Numbered from the stretch's first letter, positions 47,633 through 58,449 are shown. The stretch is 64,000 nt of DNA from Pseudoalteromonas atlantica (GCA_007988745.1 BJUT01000002.1:1-64000), one strand, 5' to 3'. Numbers and translations: made by a program. Notes: a model not told the origin generated them from the sequence alone.

Positions 47633-49163
47633 AATGCGATGGTAGTGGGTTGTGGTGAATAAAGTCGCACAATGCCCCTTGTGCTAAAAGCGTATTGGTT
47701 GCGTCTATATCGGGGGCAAAGTAGCGGTCTTTATCGTAGTAACTTACATGCTCGCGCAGCAGAGCTTTTGCTTTTTCTACTTGCGGTGAAGGTTTAAGTG
47801 GGGCTCTAAACTCAAGCCCTTGAGCAGCTCCAAGCCATTCAATTGCTAATACCCCGCGGGTGTTATTGGCCATTTCCTTTAAGCGCCTTGCTGCAAAGGT
47901 TGCCATAGAGACATGATCTTCTTGATTTGCTGATGTTGGCAGGCTGTCTACCGAGGCGGGATGAGCAAGCGATTTGTTCTCGGAGGCAAGCGCAGCTGCG
48001 GTTACTTGTGCAATCATAAAACCTGAGTTAACTCCGCCGTTTTCAACTAAAAAAGGTGGCAGTGTAGAGAGGTTTGAATCAATAAGTAGCGCGATTCTTC
48101 GCTCTGCCAGCGCGCCTATTTCGGCAATCGCAATGGCTAAGTTATCAGCTGCCATAGCAACGGGCTCTGCATGAAAGTTACCACCAGATATAATATCGCC
48201 CACATCGGCAAATACCAGCGGGTTATCGGTAACGCCGTTTGATTCACATAACAACACTTCTGCGGCGTGGCGTATTTGTGTTAAACACGCGCCGAGTACC
48301 TGAGGTTGGCAGCGAAGGCAGTAAGGGTCTTGCACTTTTTCGCAGTTTACGTGAGATTGGCTAATTTGTGATTCAGTACTAAGTAGCTCTCTAAATACAC
48401 TGGCCGTATCAATTTGGCCGCGTTGCCCCCGTATTTCGTGAATGCGTGCATCAAAGGGCGCACGGCTACCCATTGCGGCTTCCATGCTAATAGAGCCTAT
48501 AACACAGCTTTGTGCATATAAATCTTCTGCTTTGAAAAGCCCTTGTAACGCAAACGCGGTAGAGGCTTGTGTACCATTTAACAGTGCCAGCCCTTCTTTT
48601 GCGCCTAATGTAAGAGGTGAAAGATTGGCAATTTTCAGCCCTTGAGCAGCACTTATAATTTCACCTTTGTGGCGCATGTTGCCTTCACCTAATAGTGGAA
48701 GGCACATATGAGCAAGAGGCGCTAAATCGCCCGAAGCACCCACAGACCCTTTTTGTGGCACGCACGGGTACACTTCACTGCCCAGTAGTTGCATAAAAAA
48801 TGCGATCACCTCTAGGCGTATCCCTGAGTAGCCCCGAGACAAAGAGTTTACTTTTAAGGTCATCATTAGTCTTACAGTGCTGTCGTCCATGAACTCCCCA
48901 ATACCGGCAGCATGCGAAAGCACAATACTGCGCTGCAGTAGCTCAAGCTCGTCATCTGCTATTTTTGTATTGGCTAATAAGCCAAAGCCGGTGTTAATAC
49001 CGTACACCGTTTGGCGTTTGTTTATTACGTTTTGAACAGTTTGTGCACTGGCCGCTATTTGTGTACTGGCGCCATCGACTAAGTTAAGTGTGACAGCAGA
49101 GTCATTAATTTTTCTTAGGGTGCTTAAATCTAACTGCCCTGGTGTGAGAGTGTGTGAAATCAT
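47610..49163 (-). CDS. hutH: Histidine ammonia-lyase
   Basis: A 517-residue enzyme removing ammonia from histidine to give urocanate, the first step of histidine utilisation. The self-made MIO cofactor comes from Ala-Ser-Gly in '[14 protein letters not shown]'. The start is the ATG at 49163, which has AAGGAAT ahead; an upstream in-frame codon at 49214 lies inside hutU. It begins two bases after the hutU stop and is the last gene of hutC-hutU-hutH. Confidence 0.95.
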   Translation of the reverse strand: MISHTLTPGQLDLSTLRKINDSAVTLNLVDGASTQIAASAQTVQNVINKRQTVYGINTGFGLLANTKIADDELELLQRSIVLSHAAGIGEFMDDSTVRLMMTLKVNSLSRGYSGIRLEVIAFFMQLLGSEVYPCVPQKGSVGASGDLAPLAHMCLPLLGEGNMRHKGEIISAAQGLKIANLSPLTLGAKEGLALLNGTQASTAFALQGLFKAEDLYAQSCVIGSISMEAAMGSRAPFDARIHEIRGQRGQIDTASVFRELLSTESQISQSHVNCEKVQDPYCLRCQPQVLGACLTQIRHAAEVLLCESNGVTDNPLVFADVGDIISGGNFHAEPVAMAADNLAIAIAEIGALAERRIALLIDSNLSTLPPFLVENGGVNSGFMIAQVTAAALASENKSLAHPASVDSLPTSANQEDHVSMATFAARRLKEMANNTRGVLAIEWLGAAQGLEFRAPLKPSPQVEKAKALLREHVSYYDKDRYFAPDIDATNTLLAQGALCDFIHHNPLPSHFKFHADS

Positions 49164-49165
49164 GA

Positions 49166-50839
49166 CTATTCCTTGTTTAGCATAGGGAGATCTAGATGGT
49201 GCTCTTGCGCGCAATTTTTAGCGATGTCGTAGCCTGCATCAGCATGGCGCATAACGCCGGTAGCAGGGTCGTTCCAAAGCACACGAGCGATGCGTTGCGC
49301 GGCTTGTTCACTACCATCAGCAACAATAACCACGCCTGCGTGCTGGCTAAAGCCCATGCCCACTCCGCCGCCATGGTGCAGCGACACCCACGTTGCGCCA
49401 CCCGCAGTATTAAGCAAAGCATTAAGTAACGGCCAGTCAGAAACGGCGTCTGAACCATCTTGCATACTTTCGGTTTCACGGTTGGGGCTTGCTACAGAGC
49501 CAGAGTCGAGATGATCGCGACCAATTACAACCGGCGCTTTAAGCTCGCCATTTTTAACCATGTCGTTAAAGGCCAGTGCAAGGCGAGCTCGGTTTTTTAA
49601 ACCAACCCAGCATATACGCGCTGGCAAACCCTGAAATTGAATGCGCTCACGCGCCATATCAAGCCAGTTATGTAAGTGAGTATCTTCTGGGATAAGCTCT
49701 TTCACTTTTGCATCGGTTTTATAAATGTCTTCGGGGTCGCCCGAAAGCGCAACCCATCTAAATGGGCCAATTCCTTCACAGAATAACGGACGGATATAAG
49801 CAGGCACAAAGCCCGGAAAATCAAATGCGTTGGTAACGCCTTCTTCAAATGCCATTTGGCGAATGTTATTGCCATAGTCGGTAGTGGCAGCACCGGCTTT
49901 TTGAAGTGCTAGCATGGCTTTTACTTGCACCGCCATAGATTGTTTAGCGGTTTTAACCACTGCCTGTGGGTTTTGTTCTCGCATTTTTGCTGCGTGTTGC
50001 ATGCTCCAACCTTGCGGTAGGTAGCCGTTGAGTGGGTCGTGCGCTGAGGTTTGGTCGGTCACTATATCAGGGGTAATATTACTGTTTGCCAGTGCAGTAA
50101 AAATATCGGCAGCGTTACCTAATAAGCCTACCGATAACGCCTTGCCTTTAATGCAAGCATCGGTAACTAGCTCAAGCGCGTGCTCAAGTGTCGTGGCTTT
50201 TACATCAACGTAGCCGGTTTTAATTCGAAAATCGATACGGGTTTCGTCGCATTCCACAACTAATGCGCTAAAACCTGCCATCGTCGCGGCGAGTGGTTGG
50301 GCACCTCCCATACCGCCAAGGCCTGCTGTTAAAACCCATTTACCTTTTGCATTACCGCCAAAGTGTTGTTTTGCCATTGCTACAAAGGTTTCGTAAGTGC
50401 CTTGCACTATGCCTTGTGAGCCAATATAAATCCAAGAGCCCGCGGTCATTTGCCCATACATCATTAAGCCTTTTTTATCGAGCTCATTAAAGTGCTCCCA
50501 ATTTGCCCAATGTGGCACCAGGTTAGAATTAGCAATGAGAACGCGCGGCGCGTTTTCGTGTGTTTTAAATACGCCCACGGGCTTACCCGATTGCACAAGC
50601 AGGGTTTCGTCGTTTTCGAGCCTATCAAGGGTTTCAATTATTTTATCAAAGCTTGGCCAGTCTCTTGCCGCACGGCCAATACCGCCATATACCACTAACG
50701 CGTGAGGGTGCTCTGCCACATCAGGGTCTAAATTGTTCATTAACATGCGTTTAGCGGCTTCTGTTTGCCAACTTTTAGCGCTAATTTTATCGCCATGAGG
50801 CGCGCGGATTTCTCGGTGTGTGTCGAGCCGGTTGTTCAT
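49166..50839 (-). CDS. hutU: Urocanate hydratase
   Basis: A 557-residue NAD-containing enzyme, second step of histidine degradation, turning urocanate into imidazolonepropionate. '[15 protein letters not shown]', '[15 protein letters not shown]' (NAD loop) and '[15 protein letters not shown]' are diagnostic. The start is the ATG at 50839, with AGGAG eight bases ahead; a frame opening at 50863 would start inside the operator. A HutC operator lies 12 bases upstream, so hutUH can be controlled separately from hutC. Confidence 0.95.
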   Translation of the reverse strand: MNNRLDTHREIRAPHGDKISAKSWQTEAAKRMLMNNLDPDVAEHPHALVVYGGIGRAARDWPSFDKIIETLDRLENDETLLVQSGKPVGVFKTHENAPRVLIANSNLVPHWANWEHFNELDKKGLMMYGQMTAGSWIYIGSQGIVQGTYETFVAMAKQHFGGNAKGKWVLTAGLGGMGGAQPLAATMAGFSALVVECDETRIDFRIKTGYVDVKATTLEHALELVTDACIKGKALSVGLLGNAADIFTALANSNITPDIVTDQTSAHDPLNGYLPQGWSMQHAAKMREQNPQAVVKTAKQSMAVQVKAMLALQKAGAATTDYGNNIRQMAFEEGVTNAFDFPGFVPAYIRPLFCEGIGPFRWVALSGDPEDIYKTDAKVKELIPEDTHLHNWLDMARERIQFQGLPARICWVGLKNRARLALAFNDMVKNGELKAPVVIGRDHLDSGSVASPNRETESMQDGSDAVSDWPLLNALLNTAGGATWVSLHHGGGVGMGFSQHAGVVIVADGSEQAAQRIARVLWNDPATGVMRHADAGYDIAKNCAQEHHLDLPMLNKE

Positions 50840-50850
50840 GAATTTCTCCT

Positions 50851-50864
50851 GTTGTATATACAAG
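50851..50864. promoter_or_regulatory. HutC operator ahead of hutU
   Basis: GTTGTATATACAAG matches the perfect palindrome CTTGTATATACAAG found ahead of hutI at 13 of 14 positions. It lies between hutC and hutU, just ahead of the hutU ribosome site. Confidence 0.75.
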
Positions 50865-50906
50865 ATGGTCAGCTACAAAAAAACGCCCTTGAGCGTTACG
50901 TTGTTA

Positions 50907-51614
50907 TTATTTTTTAAATGTTAAGTGCCCGCCCAAACGGTATTTACTGCCCGGTGATACTAAGCGAGCAAAGCTTACTATGCCTTTTGTAGACCAAGTA
51001 CGACGAATAACCTGTAAGCAGGGCTCTTCGTTATACAGGTTAAGCCATTGGCACATTTGCGAGTTGGGCATAACCGCTTCCACTGTGTGGCGCGCTTGTG
51101 TGAGCGGCGCTACCCTCGATAAGTATTCATGCGGGGTGAGGGCGCTAAAGTCTTGTTGTAAATAACCCGCGGCTAAAGCTGGGTTTACAAATCGCTCTTC
51201 AACTTGCAGTGGTTTGTCGTTCTCATTGTGTACAAGCACACTGCGATACACCACGCTATCTACTTCAACGCCAAGCGCAATGGCTATGGGTGCTACCGCA
51301 TTGATTGATTCAAGCACCTGCACACTACAGCTGTATTGCCCGTTACGTTCTTTTACTTCATCGGCTATGTTTTTAATTTCAAGTAGTGACGACTGCGATT
51401 TAAAACTGGCTACAAACGTACCTAACCCTTGGCTGCGCGTTAAAATACCGGCATCTGTTAATTCGCTCAGTGCACGTCGTGCGGTCATACGGCTTACAGA
51501 AAATTGGCTGCTAAGCTCATTTTCTGAAGGGACACGTTGGTTTTCTTGCCATGCGCCATTTTTTATTTTATCGACAATAAATTGTTTAATTTGTGCAAAT
51601 TTAGGTGTGGTCAT
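50907..51614 (-). CDS. hutC: Histidine utilisation repressor HutC, GntR family
   Basis: A 235-residue regulator. An N-terminal GntR winged helix (about 5-70; 'RVPSENELSSQFSVSRMTARRALSEL') is followed by a UTRA effector domain of the HutC/FarR type that binds urocanate. When urocanate accumulates the repressor leaves the operators. Two copies of a palindromic site flank the gene, so it probably represses hutUH, hutI and itself. It is divergent from hutI with 111 bases between them. Confidence 0.93.
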   Translation of the reverse strand: MTTPKFAQIKQFIVDKIKNGAWQENQRVPSENELSSQFSVSRMTARRALSELTDAGILTRSQGLGTFVASFKSQSSLLEIKNIADEVKERNGQYSCSVQVLESINAVAPIAIALGVEVDSVVYRSVLVHNENDKPLQVEERFVNPALAAGYLQQDFSALTPHEYLSRVAPLTQARHTVEAVMPNSQMCQWLNLYNEEPCLQVIRRTWSTKGIVSFARLVSPGSKYRLGGHLTFKK

Positions 51615-51668
51615 TACTATTATTAGCTGTACTTAAAATAAACTATTTAATAAAGATGGCATAATTAT

Positions 51669-51682
51669 CTTGTATATACAAG
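51669..51682. promoter_or_regulatory. HutC operator between hutC and hutI
   Basis: CTTGTATATACAAG is a perfect 14-base palindrome in the middle of the divergent hutC-hutI region. It can control both directions and overlaps TATA-rich sequence that could be the -10 of hutI. Confidence 0.8.
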
Positions 51683-51725
51683 GTGTATTGTTAGACTGTA
51701 TTTTAAGCGCATTAGGGAGCTAAGT

Positions 51726-52973
51726 ATGCAAAATAAAACAACGGGTTACGCCTTAGAAGATCTCGACTTATTACTGACTGATGCCAACATAGCAACCATG
51801 GATAGCACAATTGATGCACCTTATGGGGCTATAGAAAATGCGGCACTGGCGATTAAAAACGGCGAAATTGTATGGTTAGGTGAGCAATCAAACTTACCCA
51901 GTTTTGATGCCTTTGCTACCCCTACATTAAGTATTAAAGGGCAATGGATAACGCCTGGGCTTATTGATTGCCATACACATTTAATATTTGCAGGCTCCCG
52001 AGCTGAGGAATTTGAGCAGCGCTTACAAGGTGTAAGCTATGAACAAATAGCTGCGCAAGGCGGCGGTATAGCCAGTACCGTTAAGGCCACTCGCGCGGCA
52101 GATCATGAGCAGTTATTTGTTGATGCAAAAGATCGCTTAAACACTTTACTTGCCGAGGGCGTAACGACTGCTGAGATAAAGTCGGGATACGGGCTTGATG
52201 TTGAAAACGAAATAAAAATTTTAGAAGTGGCGCGTTTGCTTAATGAGCATCACCCTATTGATATTAAAACCACGTTTTTAGGTGCTCATGCGCTACCCCC
52301 TGAATACAAAGGCCGTGCAGATGAATACATTGATTTAGTATGTACGCAGATGCTTGAGCAGGTAGTGGCTAATAACCTTGCCGATGCTGTGGATGTATTT
52401 TGTGAAAATGTAGGCTTTAGTCTTGCACAAACAAAACAAGTGTTTGATGCAGCTACAAAACATAACTTGCCGGTAAAATGCCATGCTGAGCAGCTTTCTA
52501 ATCAGCAGGGCGCACAGCTGGTGGCTGAGTATAAAGGCCTTTCAGCTGATCATATTGAGTACCTTGATGAAAACGGCGTAAAAGCCATGGCAGAGGCTGG
52601 CACTGTGGCTGTTTTATTACCTGGGGCTTTTTATTTTTTACGAGAAACACAGCTTCCTCCCATCGATTTGCTGCAAAAATACAATGTGCCTATTGCTATT
52701 GCCAGTGACTTTAACCCAGGCACCTCGCCTTTATGTTCTGTGCATTTAATGATGAACATGGCATGTACTTTATTTAGGCTCACCCCTGAGCAGGCCCTTG
52801 CGGGAGTAACCCGCAATGCAGCGCAGGCACTAGGTTTAAAAGACAGAGGCGTGCTAAAGGTTGGAGCAAGGGCTGATATTGCGCACTGGCAAATAGGTCA
52901 CCCTGCACAATTAAGTTACCAATTTGGCGTAAATAAACTGTTAAATCTATGGATTTTGGGTAGAATTAATTAG
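51726..52973 (+). CDS. hutI: Imidazolonepropionase
   Basis: A 415-residue metal-dependent amidohydrolase, third step of histidine degradation, yielding formiminoglutamate. The metal site begins '[16 protein letters not shown]', followed by 'KSGYGLD' and the later 'HAEQLSN' and 'DFNPGT' segments of the family. AGGGAG lies ahead of the ATG. It is divergent from hutC and followed after 68 bases by an unrelated GGDEF/EAL gene. Confidence 0.95.
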   Translation: MQNKTTGYALEDLDLLLTDANIATMDSTIDAPYGAIENAALAIKNGEIVWLGEQSNLPSFDAFATPTLSIKGQWITPGLIDCHTHLIFAGSRAEEFEQRLQGVSYEQIAAQGGGIASTVKATRAADHEQLFVDAKDRLNTLLAEGVTTAEIKSGYGLDVENEIKILEVARLLNEHHPIDIKTTFLGAHALPPEYKGRADEYIDLVCTQMLEQVVANNLADAVDVFCENVGFSLAQTKQVFDAATKHNLPVKCHAEQLSNQQGAQLVAEYKGLSADHIEYLDENGVKAMAEAGTVAVLLPGAFYFLRETQLPPIDLLQKYNVPIAIASDFNPGTSPLCSVHLMMNMACTLFRLTPEQALAGVTRNAAQALGLKDRGVLKVGARADIAHWQIGHPAQLSYQFGVNKLLNLWILGRIN

Positions 52974-53041
52974 TTTGTATTATTTTTGTCCATATTTAAC
53001 ATGCTTTTATTAAATTTTATTGCTAATGGAGTGGCGTAAGC

Positions 53042-54760
53042 TTGAGTATTTTGACTGACAGTAACTTTCCAATATTTTTTAGCGGCGCGCTGTTAATGGC
53101 GATGGTCGCTACGTTATTTGCGGTTAAAAATACCAGTATTAAATTTAGTTACTTATGTACAGGCGCTGTCGGTTTAGCCATTTTAAGTAGCGGGGCTGCT
53201 TGGTTAGCAATATTGCTCGCTTTTGGTTTTTGCTTTCATTTATGGCAAGCGTTTGAGCGTAATAGTTGGAGCATGATTATCACAAGCGCCGTTTCAGGGT
53301 TGCTATTTGTGGTGTTGTTTTCAGCGCATTTACTCATGGACGTGCCCCTATTTTGGGTGGTGGTGGCTATTATTCTGCTAGCGGTTGTAGGGCTAATGAG
53401 CGAGGAAGAAGAGCCTAAAGTTGAAGATTCGCATAACATTAATGAGCCTGAGCCGTACCAAGATGACTCTCCTCTTGCTGCATTTGCAGATAAACAGCAG
53501 TTACGCCAGGGCTATTACAGCTGGTGTAAAGAAAAACAGCTAGAAGCAGCACTGGTGATTATTCGTCTAGAAGGGTTTGAGCAAGTTAATCAGCACATAG
53601 GCAGAGATTTTGGGGATTTGTTGTTGGCACAATCAGCCAACAGAATAAAAGACTTACTAAATAACGACAATGTGATTGATTTAGGTAGCCAAGAAAAATT
53701 GGCGCATTTAGGCGGTCTTAACTTTGCCTTTATTTGCAGCTTAGCTGTGCACAAACATAGCCATGAGCACATCATTGAGCAAATTATTGGCGCAACACTT
53801 AAACCGTTTAACGTTGCTAATTGTACCGTAGAGGTAAAAGCAAGGGCGAGTTACGTTAATTGCGATGAGCAAGACGCTAACTTTGATAACTTAGTATCGT
53901 GTGCATACTTAGCCCTTGATAGTCAGCCTAAAAAAGCAGTGGTTGTGTACCATCAACAAATGATGGTTGAGCAACTTGAGCAGCAAGCCCGTTTAAAAGA
54001 GCTGGCTAATATTGATTTTGTAAGCGAGCTTGAGCTTTATTTTCAGCCTATTATCCGCAATGACGACGGCCAAATTGAGTTTTTAGAGCTTCTGTTGCGT
54101 TGGCAGCACCCTCAACAAGGTATTTTATCTGCCCACCGATTTATTGATGATATTCATATTGCGGGTTTAGCTTACCCACTGGCTAAATTTGTTATAGAGC
54201 GAGCTGCAGAGCTTGCCATGGCACTTCGCATCGAGGGAATTGCTATACCGCTGAGCATTAACTTATTTGGCCCCGAAATGCTTAACGAAGAGTTTGTTGA
54301 GTTTGTAGATAGTGTGGTGAGTGAGCACAACTTACAACACGGAGATTTAATTGTCGAATGCCCGCTGCATATATTCACAGATTTAGATAATAAGGGCCGT
54401 GCGATGATTGCCCGATTAAATAATATAGGCTTAAAAATATGCGTTGATGGGTTAGGCGATAACCCCATTGTTCTTTCTAAGCTGCCAAATCTAGCTGTTG
54501 AATACATTAAGGTAGCGCCATCGCTTACTGCAGATTTTAGCAATCAAAATAATATACGCAGCCTAGTAGGCGGTATGGTTGAAATGCATAACCAACAAAA
54601 TACCAAGGTTATTTTTGAGGGCGTTGAAACCTTAGACCAATTAAAGTTTGTAAAAAGTTTAAAAGCGCACGCAGCACAAGGTTATTATTTTGGCCACCCG
54701 TTAAGCAGCATTGGCTTAATGAGTTGGCTAAAGCAGTGGCAGGCCCACCAAACACAATAA
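53042..54760 (+). CDS. Membrane protein with degenerate GGDEF and EAL domains
   Basis: A 572-residue protein. About four hydrophobic segments fill residues 8-120 and anchor it in the inner membrane. A GGDEF-like domain follows (about 155-305), but its active site reads 'GGLNF', so it cannot make cyclic di-GMP. The EAL domain (about 325-565) keeps 'LELLLRW' (the glutamate remains), Asn in 'SINLFGP', Lys in 'YIKVAP', 'EGVET' and 'AQGYYFG', but the paired aspartates of DDFG read 'VDGLGD'. It may be a weak phosphodiesterase or a cyclic di-GMP receptor of the LapD kind. The start is a TTG at 53042 with GGAG ahead. It lies between hutI and hutG but is unlikely to be part of the pathway. Confidence 0.8.
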   Translation: MSILTDSNFPIFFSGALLMAMVATLFAVKNTSIKFSYLCTGAVGLAILSSGAAWLAILLAFGFCFHLWQAFERNSWSMIITSAVSGLLFVVLFSAHLLMDVPLFWVVVAIILLAVVGLMSEEEEPKVEDSHNINEPEPYQDDSPLAAFADKQQLRQGYYSWCKEKQLEAALVIIRLEGFEQVNQHIGRDFGDLLLAQSANRIKDLLNNDNVIDLGSQEKLAHLGGLNFAFICSLAVHKHSHEHIIEQIIGATLKPFNVANCTVEVKARASYVNCDEQDANFDNLVSCAYLALDSQPKKAVVVYHQQMMVEQLEQQARLKELANIDFVSELELYFQPIIRNDDGQIEFLELLLRWQHPQQGILSAHRFIDDIHIAGLAYPLAKFVIERAAELAMALRIEGIAIPLSINLFGPEMLNEEFVEFVDSVVSEHNLQHGDLIVECPLHIFTDLDNKGRAMIARLNNIGLKICVDGLGDNPIVLSKLPNLAVEYIKVAPSLTADFSNQNNIRSLVGGMVEMHNQQNTKVIFEGVETLDQLKFVKSLKAHAAQGYYFGHPLSSIGLMSWLKQWQAHQTQ

Positions 54761-54962
54761 GTTATGCCCAGCTGCAATAATTATTTTGTAAGGAAAATTC
54801 TGCAATTAGCTGCGATAGAATTACTCACTTATGAGCATATAGCGTGCAAAAGTGAGTTATACACCTGCCAATAGTAAGCTCAATTAACTCACCATTTTTA
54901 GCTAAGCTAGTAAGGCAATTTGGTGGCCTTAAATATGCAGCGGTTAATTAAGCTAATTAAAA

Positions 54963-56075
54963 TTAACGCGTTTTTGCATGTAAGTAGGCATTAACTAATG
55001 CACTAATAATTTGCCCACAGCTTTGCATACCTGCTGTTAACCCAGCTGGGTGATTTAGCGGTGCAGCTTCACACAAATGTAGGTAGCGGGCGGTGCTGTG
55101 TTTTGCTGTTAAATACACATAATGCTCAGCATCACTAACGCTAAAGCCGCAGCATGTATACGCGCTAGCCGGTAAAAATGAAATACTGTCTAAGTCGAGT
55201 TCAATGCCAAGTGGCGCATTATTAAACGTTGCTAAGGCGTGCTGTACGGCATCGGTTAGTGATATTTCTCGGCGTATATTAATAGCTTGATAGCTGTGAT
55301 AACTACATTGATTTTGTGCGATTAAGTCAAAAATGGCTTGGTTATTTTTTTGCTCATGCAGGCCAATAATATGATATTGCTGCAATGCATTTTTCTTCAA
55401 AGCATAGCTAAAACCATTGCCGCTGTGGCGACCTTCGCAAGGCCGTAAATCTGCATGGGGATCAAAATTTATAGCGTTAACTGAGGCCCCACTATGTTTG
55501 CTTAAAGCACTGAGTATGCCAAAGCTATTATTGTGCCCACCGCCGATAATAATAGGCTCAAGGCCCGCATTAAATATAAACGTTAATACCGCCTCTACTC
55601 GCTCATCTATTGTTGCGCATAGTTTGCGTAGTTGAGCCAGCTCTTCAGCATGCTGGTTATTTAAGCCTTGCGCTTGCGCCATTACATCATCAACGTCAAT
55701 TTCGCCTAACAGCAATACCTGCTGGGTCGCGTTAAACTGGTTAACTGGTTGGTTCAAAAAGTATTGTAAAAAAGCGGGCCAAGCTTGGTGTGAGCCGCCA
55801 TTGCCTAAGTTAGCGCGAGGGCCTATATCTTCACATATACCAATTAATACGTAGCGAATACCAAATTGCGCTGCATCGTTAAGGGCTTGTTGTACATTTA
55901 CATGGGTGTCTAATAGGGCAACAGACTGCCAGGTTTTCGTTTCGTTAACGCGTGTGGAGCAGTAGGGTTTAACGGCGTTTTCATCATACACTTTTAAGGT
56001 AGGGTGCACTGTGTTGAATCCGTATTGAGCAGCAAAAGTTATTCGTGGTGGCGTAAGCAGTGCTCTATTGAGCAC
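54963..56075 (-). CDS. hutG: Ureohydrolase, probable formimidoylglutamase
   Basis: A 370-residue arginase-fold hydrolase. Metal ligands are visible in 'IGGGHNNSFG' (His), 'NFDPHADLR' (Asp, His, Asp) and 'ELDLDSI' (two Asp), followed by 'GRHSGNGFSYA', typical of formimidoylglutamase-like members. It would finish histidine degradation to glutamate and formamide, which fits the nearby hutHUCI genes. It begins 11 bases after the rraA stop, with a GTG start and a weak ribosome site, and no HutC-type palindrome ahead, so it may follow rraA transcription. Another ureohydrolase activity is possible. Confidence 0.75.
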   Translation of the reverse strand: MLNRALLTPPRITFAAQYGFNTVHPTLKVYDENAVKPYCSTRVNETKTWQSVALLDTHVNVQQALNDAAQFGIRYVLIGICEDIGPRANLGNGGSHQAWPAFLQYFLNQPVNQFNATQQVLLLGEIDVDDVMAQAQGLNNQHAEELAQLRKLCATIDERVEAVLTFIFNAGLEPIIIGGGHNNSFGILSALSKHSGASVNAINFDPHADLRPCEGRHSGNGFSYALKKNALQQYHIIGLHEQKNNQAIFDLIAQNQCSYHSYQAINIRREISLTDAVQHALATFNNAPLGIELDLDSISFLPASAYTCCGFSVSDAEHYVYLTAKHSTARYLHLCEAAPLNHPAGLTAGMQSCGQIISALVNAYLHAKTR

Positions 56076-56086
56076 TGCTTGTTACT

Positions 56087-56584
56087 TTATTCTTCGATAA
56101 CTTCTAGTTCAAGTTCTTCTGCTGATAATACAATGCCAGTACTATCTGCATAGATAAAATCGTCATCAAAAAACGACACACCAGCAAAGTTAACGCCAAT
56201 ACCATCTTCACCAGCGCCTTCGCTGTCGGCGGCAACAGGAATTGAAGCAATCGCTTGAATACCTAAATCAATTTCTTCTAACTCATCTACATGACGCACA
56301 GCACCAAATACAATAATGCCGTTCCAGTTGTTATCAAGCGCAAGCTCTGCAAGTTCAATGTCGATAAGGGCGCGTCGTGTTGAGCCACCACCATCGATAA
56401 GTAGTACTTGATCAGTACCGTCTTGTGAGAGTATTTCACGGATCAGTTCATTATTTTCAAAACATTTAACCGTTTTAATTCGGCCGCCAAACGTGTGTCG
56501 ACCACCAAAGTTGATGAACATCGGTTCAAGCACGTCAACCACATCGGCAAAAAAGTCACATAAGTCAGAAGTGCTGTAATCCAT
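56087..56584 (-). CDS. rraA: Regulator of RNase E activity RraA
   Basis: A 165-residue protein that forms a trimeric ring and masks the scaffold region of RNase E, slowing mRNA decay. '[20 protein letters not shown]', '[14 protein letters not shown]' and '[17 protein letters not shown]' are family hallmarks. The acidic C-terminus is slightly longer than in E. coli. GAGGAT precedes the ATG. It is followed at once by the probable hutG gene. Confidence 0.94.
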   Translation of the reverse strand: MDYSTSDLCDFFADVVDVLEPMFINFGGRHTFGGRIKTVKCFENNELIREILSQDGTDQVLLIDGGGSTRRALIDIELAELALDNNWNGIIVFGAVRHVDELEEIDLGIQAIASIPVAADSEGAGEDGIGVNFAGVSFFDDDFIYADSTGIVLSAEELELEVIEE

Positions 56585-56786
56585 TATTTTATCCTCAAAG
56601 GGTACATAAGTTACCCTCAGTATACCCTCCTTATATGCAATAACAACGACTTAATAGCAGTAAATTTATTCAAAAAATGCCGAAATTAGAAATGGCAACA
56701 ATAGTGTCTTAAAAGCGTCACTCAATTGTTATTTTCTGCCACTAAGCTTTAACTGTGGTTAGATATTGTGCAGCTAAGGGTGAATA

Positions 56787-57326
56787 ATGAACGACAATAA
56801 CGTGCTTAAAAAAATGGCTCAAATGGATGAACAACTCTTTTTAACTCTGTTTAATTATAATTCACCCAAATGGCTGAAAACGGCTGCGCTTGGTTTATCT
56901 AAAAGTGGTAATGGTGGTTTATATTTACTTATGTGTGGCGCTGTTTGGTGGCTAAGTGCCAATGATCAGCATCAGTTATTGCCAATATCGGTGTTACTGG
57001 GGTTTGCAATTGAAAGGCCTATTTATTTTTTAGCAAAACGTAGCTTCGGCCGAATCCGCCCCTGTGATTGCTTAGTCAGTAATGCGTATATTGTGCCTAG
57101 TGACAAATTTAGTTTGCCTTCTGGGCACAGTGCAGCAGCATTTTTAGTTGCGGTAATATTGAGTCACTTTTTTGCAGAGTATGCGTGGCTTTGGTTTAGT
57201 TGGGCATCGGGGGTGGCGGTTTCTCGCGTAGTATTAGGCGTACATTTTCCGGCAGATATAATAATAGGCGCCGTTATTGGCAGTTCATGTGGTTTATTTG
57301 CGCTAGCTTTGGTGGTGCCTGTATGA
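56787..57326 (+). CDS. PAP2 family membrane phosphatase
   Basis: A 179-residue membrane protein with about five helices. The three phosphatase motifs are in order: 'KRSFGRIRP' (KxxxxxxRP), 'PSGHSAA', and 'SRVVLGVHFPAD' (SRxxxxxHxxxD). It probably removes phosphate from lipid phosphates such as undecaprenyl pyrophosphate or phosphatidic acid. Its stop overlaps the glycosyltransferase start (ATGA), so both are made together; a joint role in envelope glycolipid synthesis is likely but unproven. Confidence 0.88.
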   Translation: MNDNNVLKKMAQMDEQLFLTLFNYNSPKWLKTAALGLSKSGNGGLYLLMCGAVWWLSANDQHQLLPISVLLGFAIERPIYFLAKRSFGRIRPCDCLVSNAYIVPSDKFSLPSGHSAAAFLVAVILSHFFAEYAWLWFSWASGVAVSRVVLGVHFPADIIIGAVIGSSCGLFALALVVPV

Positions 57327-58360
57327 AGATATTATACGGCATACAAGGCACAGGTAATGGCCACATTACGCGCGCCCGTGTTATGGCAAGCTGTTTTAAA
57401 GAGTTAGGTATAGATGTAGATTACGTTTTTTCAGGACGCCCTGAAAAAGACTACTTTGATATGCAGGACTTTGCTGATTACAAAACGTTTCGTGGGTTAT
57501 CGTTTAGCACTAAAAACGGCCAAGTAAAAAGCTATCAAACATTAAAAAATGCCCGTGTGTGTAAGTTAGTTAACGATATAAAATCATTTAATGTAAAAAA
57601 ATACGATTTTGTCTTAAATGACTTTGAGCCTATTTCAGCCTGGGCGGCAAAGCGTGCAGGCGTGCCTGTAGTTGGTATTAGTCACCAAGCGGCTTTTTTA
57701 TCTAATAGCGTGCCTATGTTTGGCCGTGGTTTATTTAGAAAATCTCTCATTAAGCACTACGCGCCAGCAAGCACCTATTTAGGCGTACATTGGCAGCCCT
57801 TTGCAGATAATATTATACCGCCCTTTATTGCAAACCATGACCATGGCAATCCTGTCGCCGTTATGAATAAAGTGCTGGTGTATTTGCCCTTTGAGAACCT
57901 CGACAACATTATTGATTATCTAAAGGACTTCCCAGAAAAAGAGTTTTACTGTTACCACCCGCATGCGCAGAATAAATCCCTCGGGCATATTCATTTGCGC
58001 ACTCCTTCACGAGCGGGGTTTTTAAACGACTTAGCAAATACCAGTGGCGTAATTGGTAATGCAGGCTTTGAGCTGGCAAGTGAGGCCTTAAAGCTTGGGA
58101 AAAAATTATTACTTAAACCTCTTGATGGTCAGTTTGAACAAGATGCAAATGCACAAACATTGCGGGCGATGAAAATGGCCCATGTAATGAATTATTTAAA
58201 CCCGCAAGCGCTGGATGATTGGAATAGTGCCCCGCAAAACAAACAAATTAATTTTCCCAGTGATCCTGCCCCTTTGGTTAAATGGCTACTTAATAAACAG
58301 TGGCATGACACTCACTCATTGCATAAAGATTTATGGGGTAATGTTAATCTAAAAGCATGA
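57323..58360 (+). CDS. Glycosyltransferase of the MJ1255/VC2487 family
   Basis: A 345-residue GT-B type transferase. The N-terminus 'ILYGIQGTGNGHITRARVMA' is typical of the MJ1255/VC2487 group, and the C-terminal 'GNAGFELASEALKLGKKLLLKP' is the nucleotide-sugar site. The sugar and acceptor are unknown. I start it at 57323, overlapping the PAP2 stop by four bases; a longer frame from 57200 would lie within the PAP2 gene and lacks family residues. With the phosphatase it forms a two-gene unit. Confidence 0.85.
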   Translation: MKILYGIQGTGNGHITRARVMASCFKELGIDVDYVFSGRPEKDYFDMQDFADYKTFRGLSFSTKNGQVKSYQTLKNARVCKLVNDIKSFNVKKYDFVLNDFEPISAWAAKRAGVPVVGISHQAAFLSNSVPMFGRGLFRKSLIKHYAPASTYLGVHWQPFADNIIPPFIANHDHGNPVAVMNKVLVYLPFENLDNIIDYLKDFPEKEFYCYHPHAQNKSLGHIHLRTPSRAGFLNDLANTSGVIGNAGFELASEALKLGKKLLLKPLDGQFEQDANAQTLRAMKMAHVMNYLNPQALDDWNSAPQNKQINFPSDPAPLVKWLLNKQWHDTHSLHKDLWGNVNLKA

Positions 58361-58449
58361 GTTATATGTATAAAAAGTTAATAAAAAACTTAATGTAAAG
58401 CGCCAGAACGTACTACACTATTAGTGCATATTAAATATAGGTGTTTTCA

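Noticed and set aside
57200..57322. A longer N-terminus for the glycosyltransferase
   Set aside because: The extra 41 residues lie within the PAP2 gene in another frame, are Arg/Gly-rich, and precede the clear family start at 57323.
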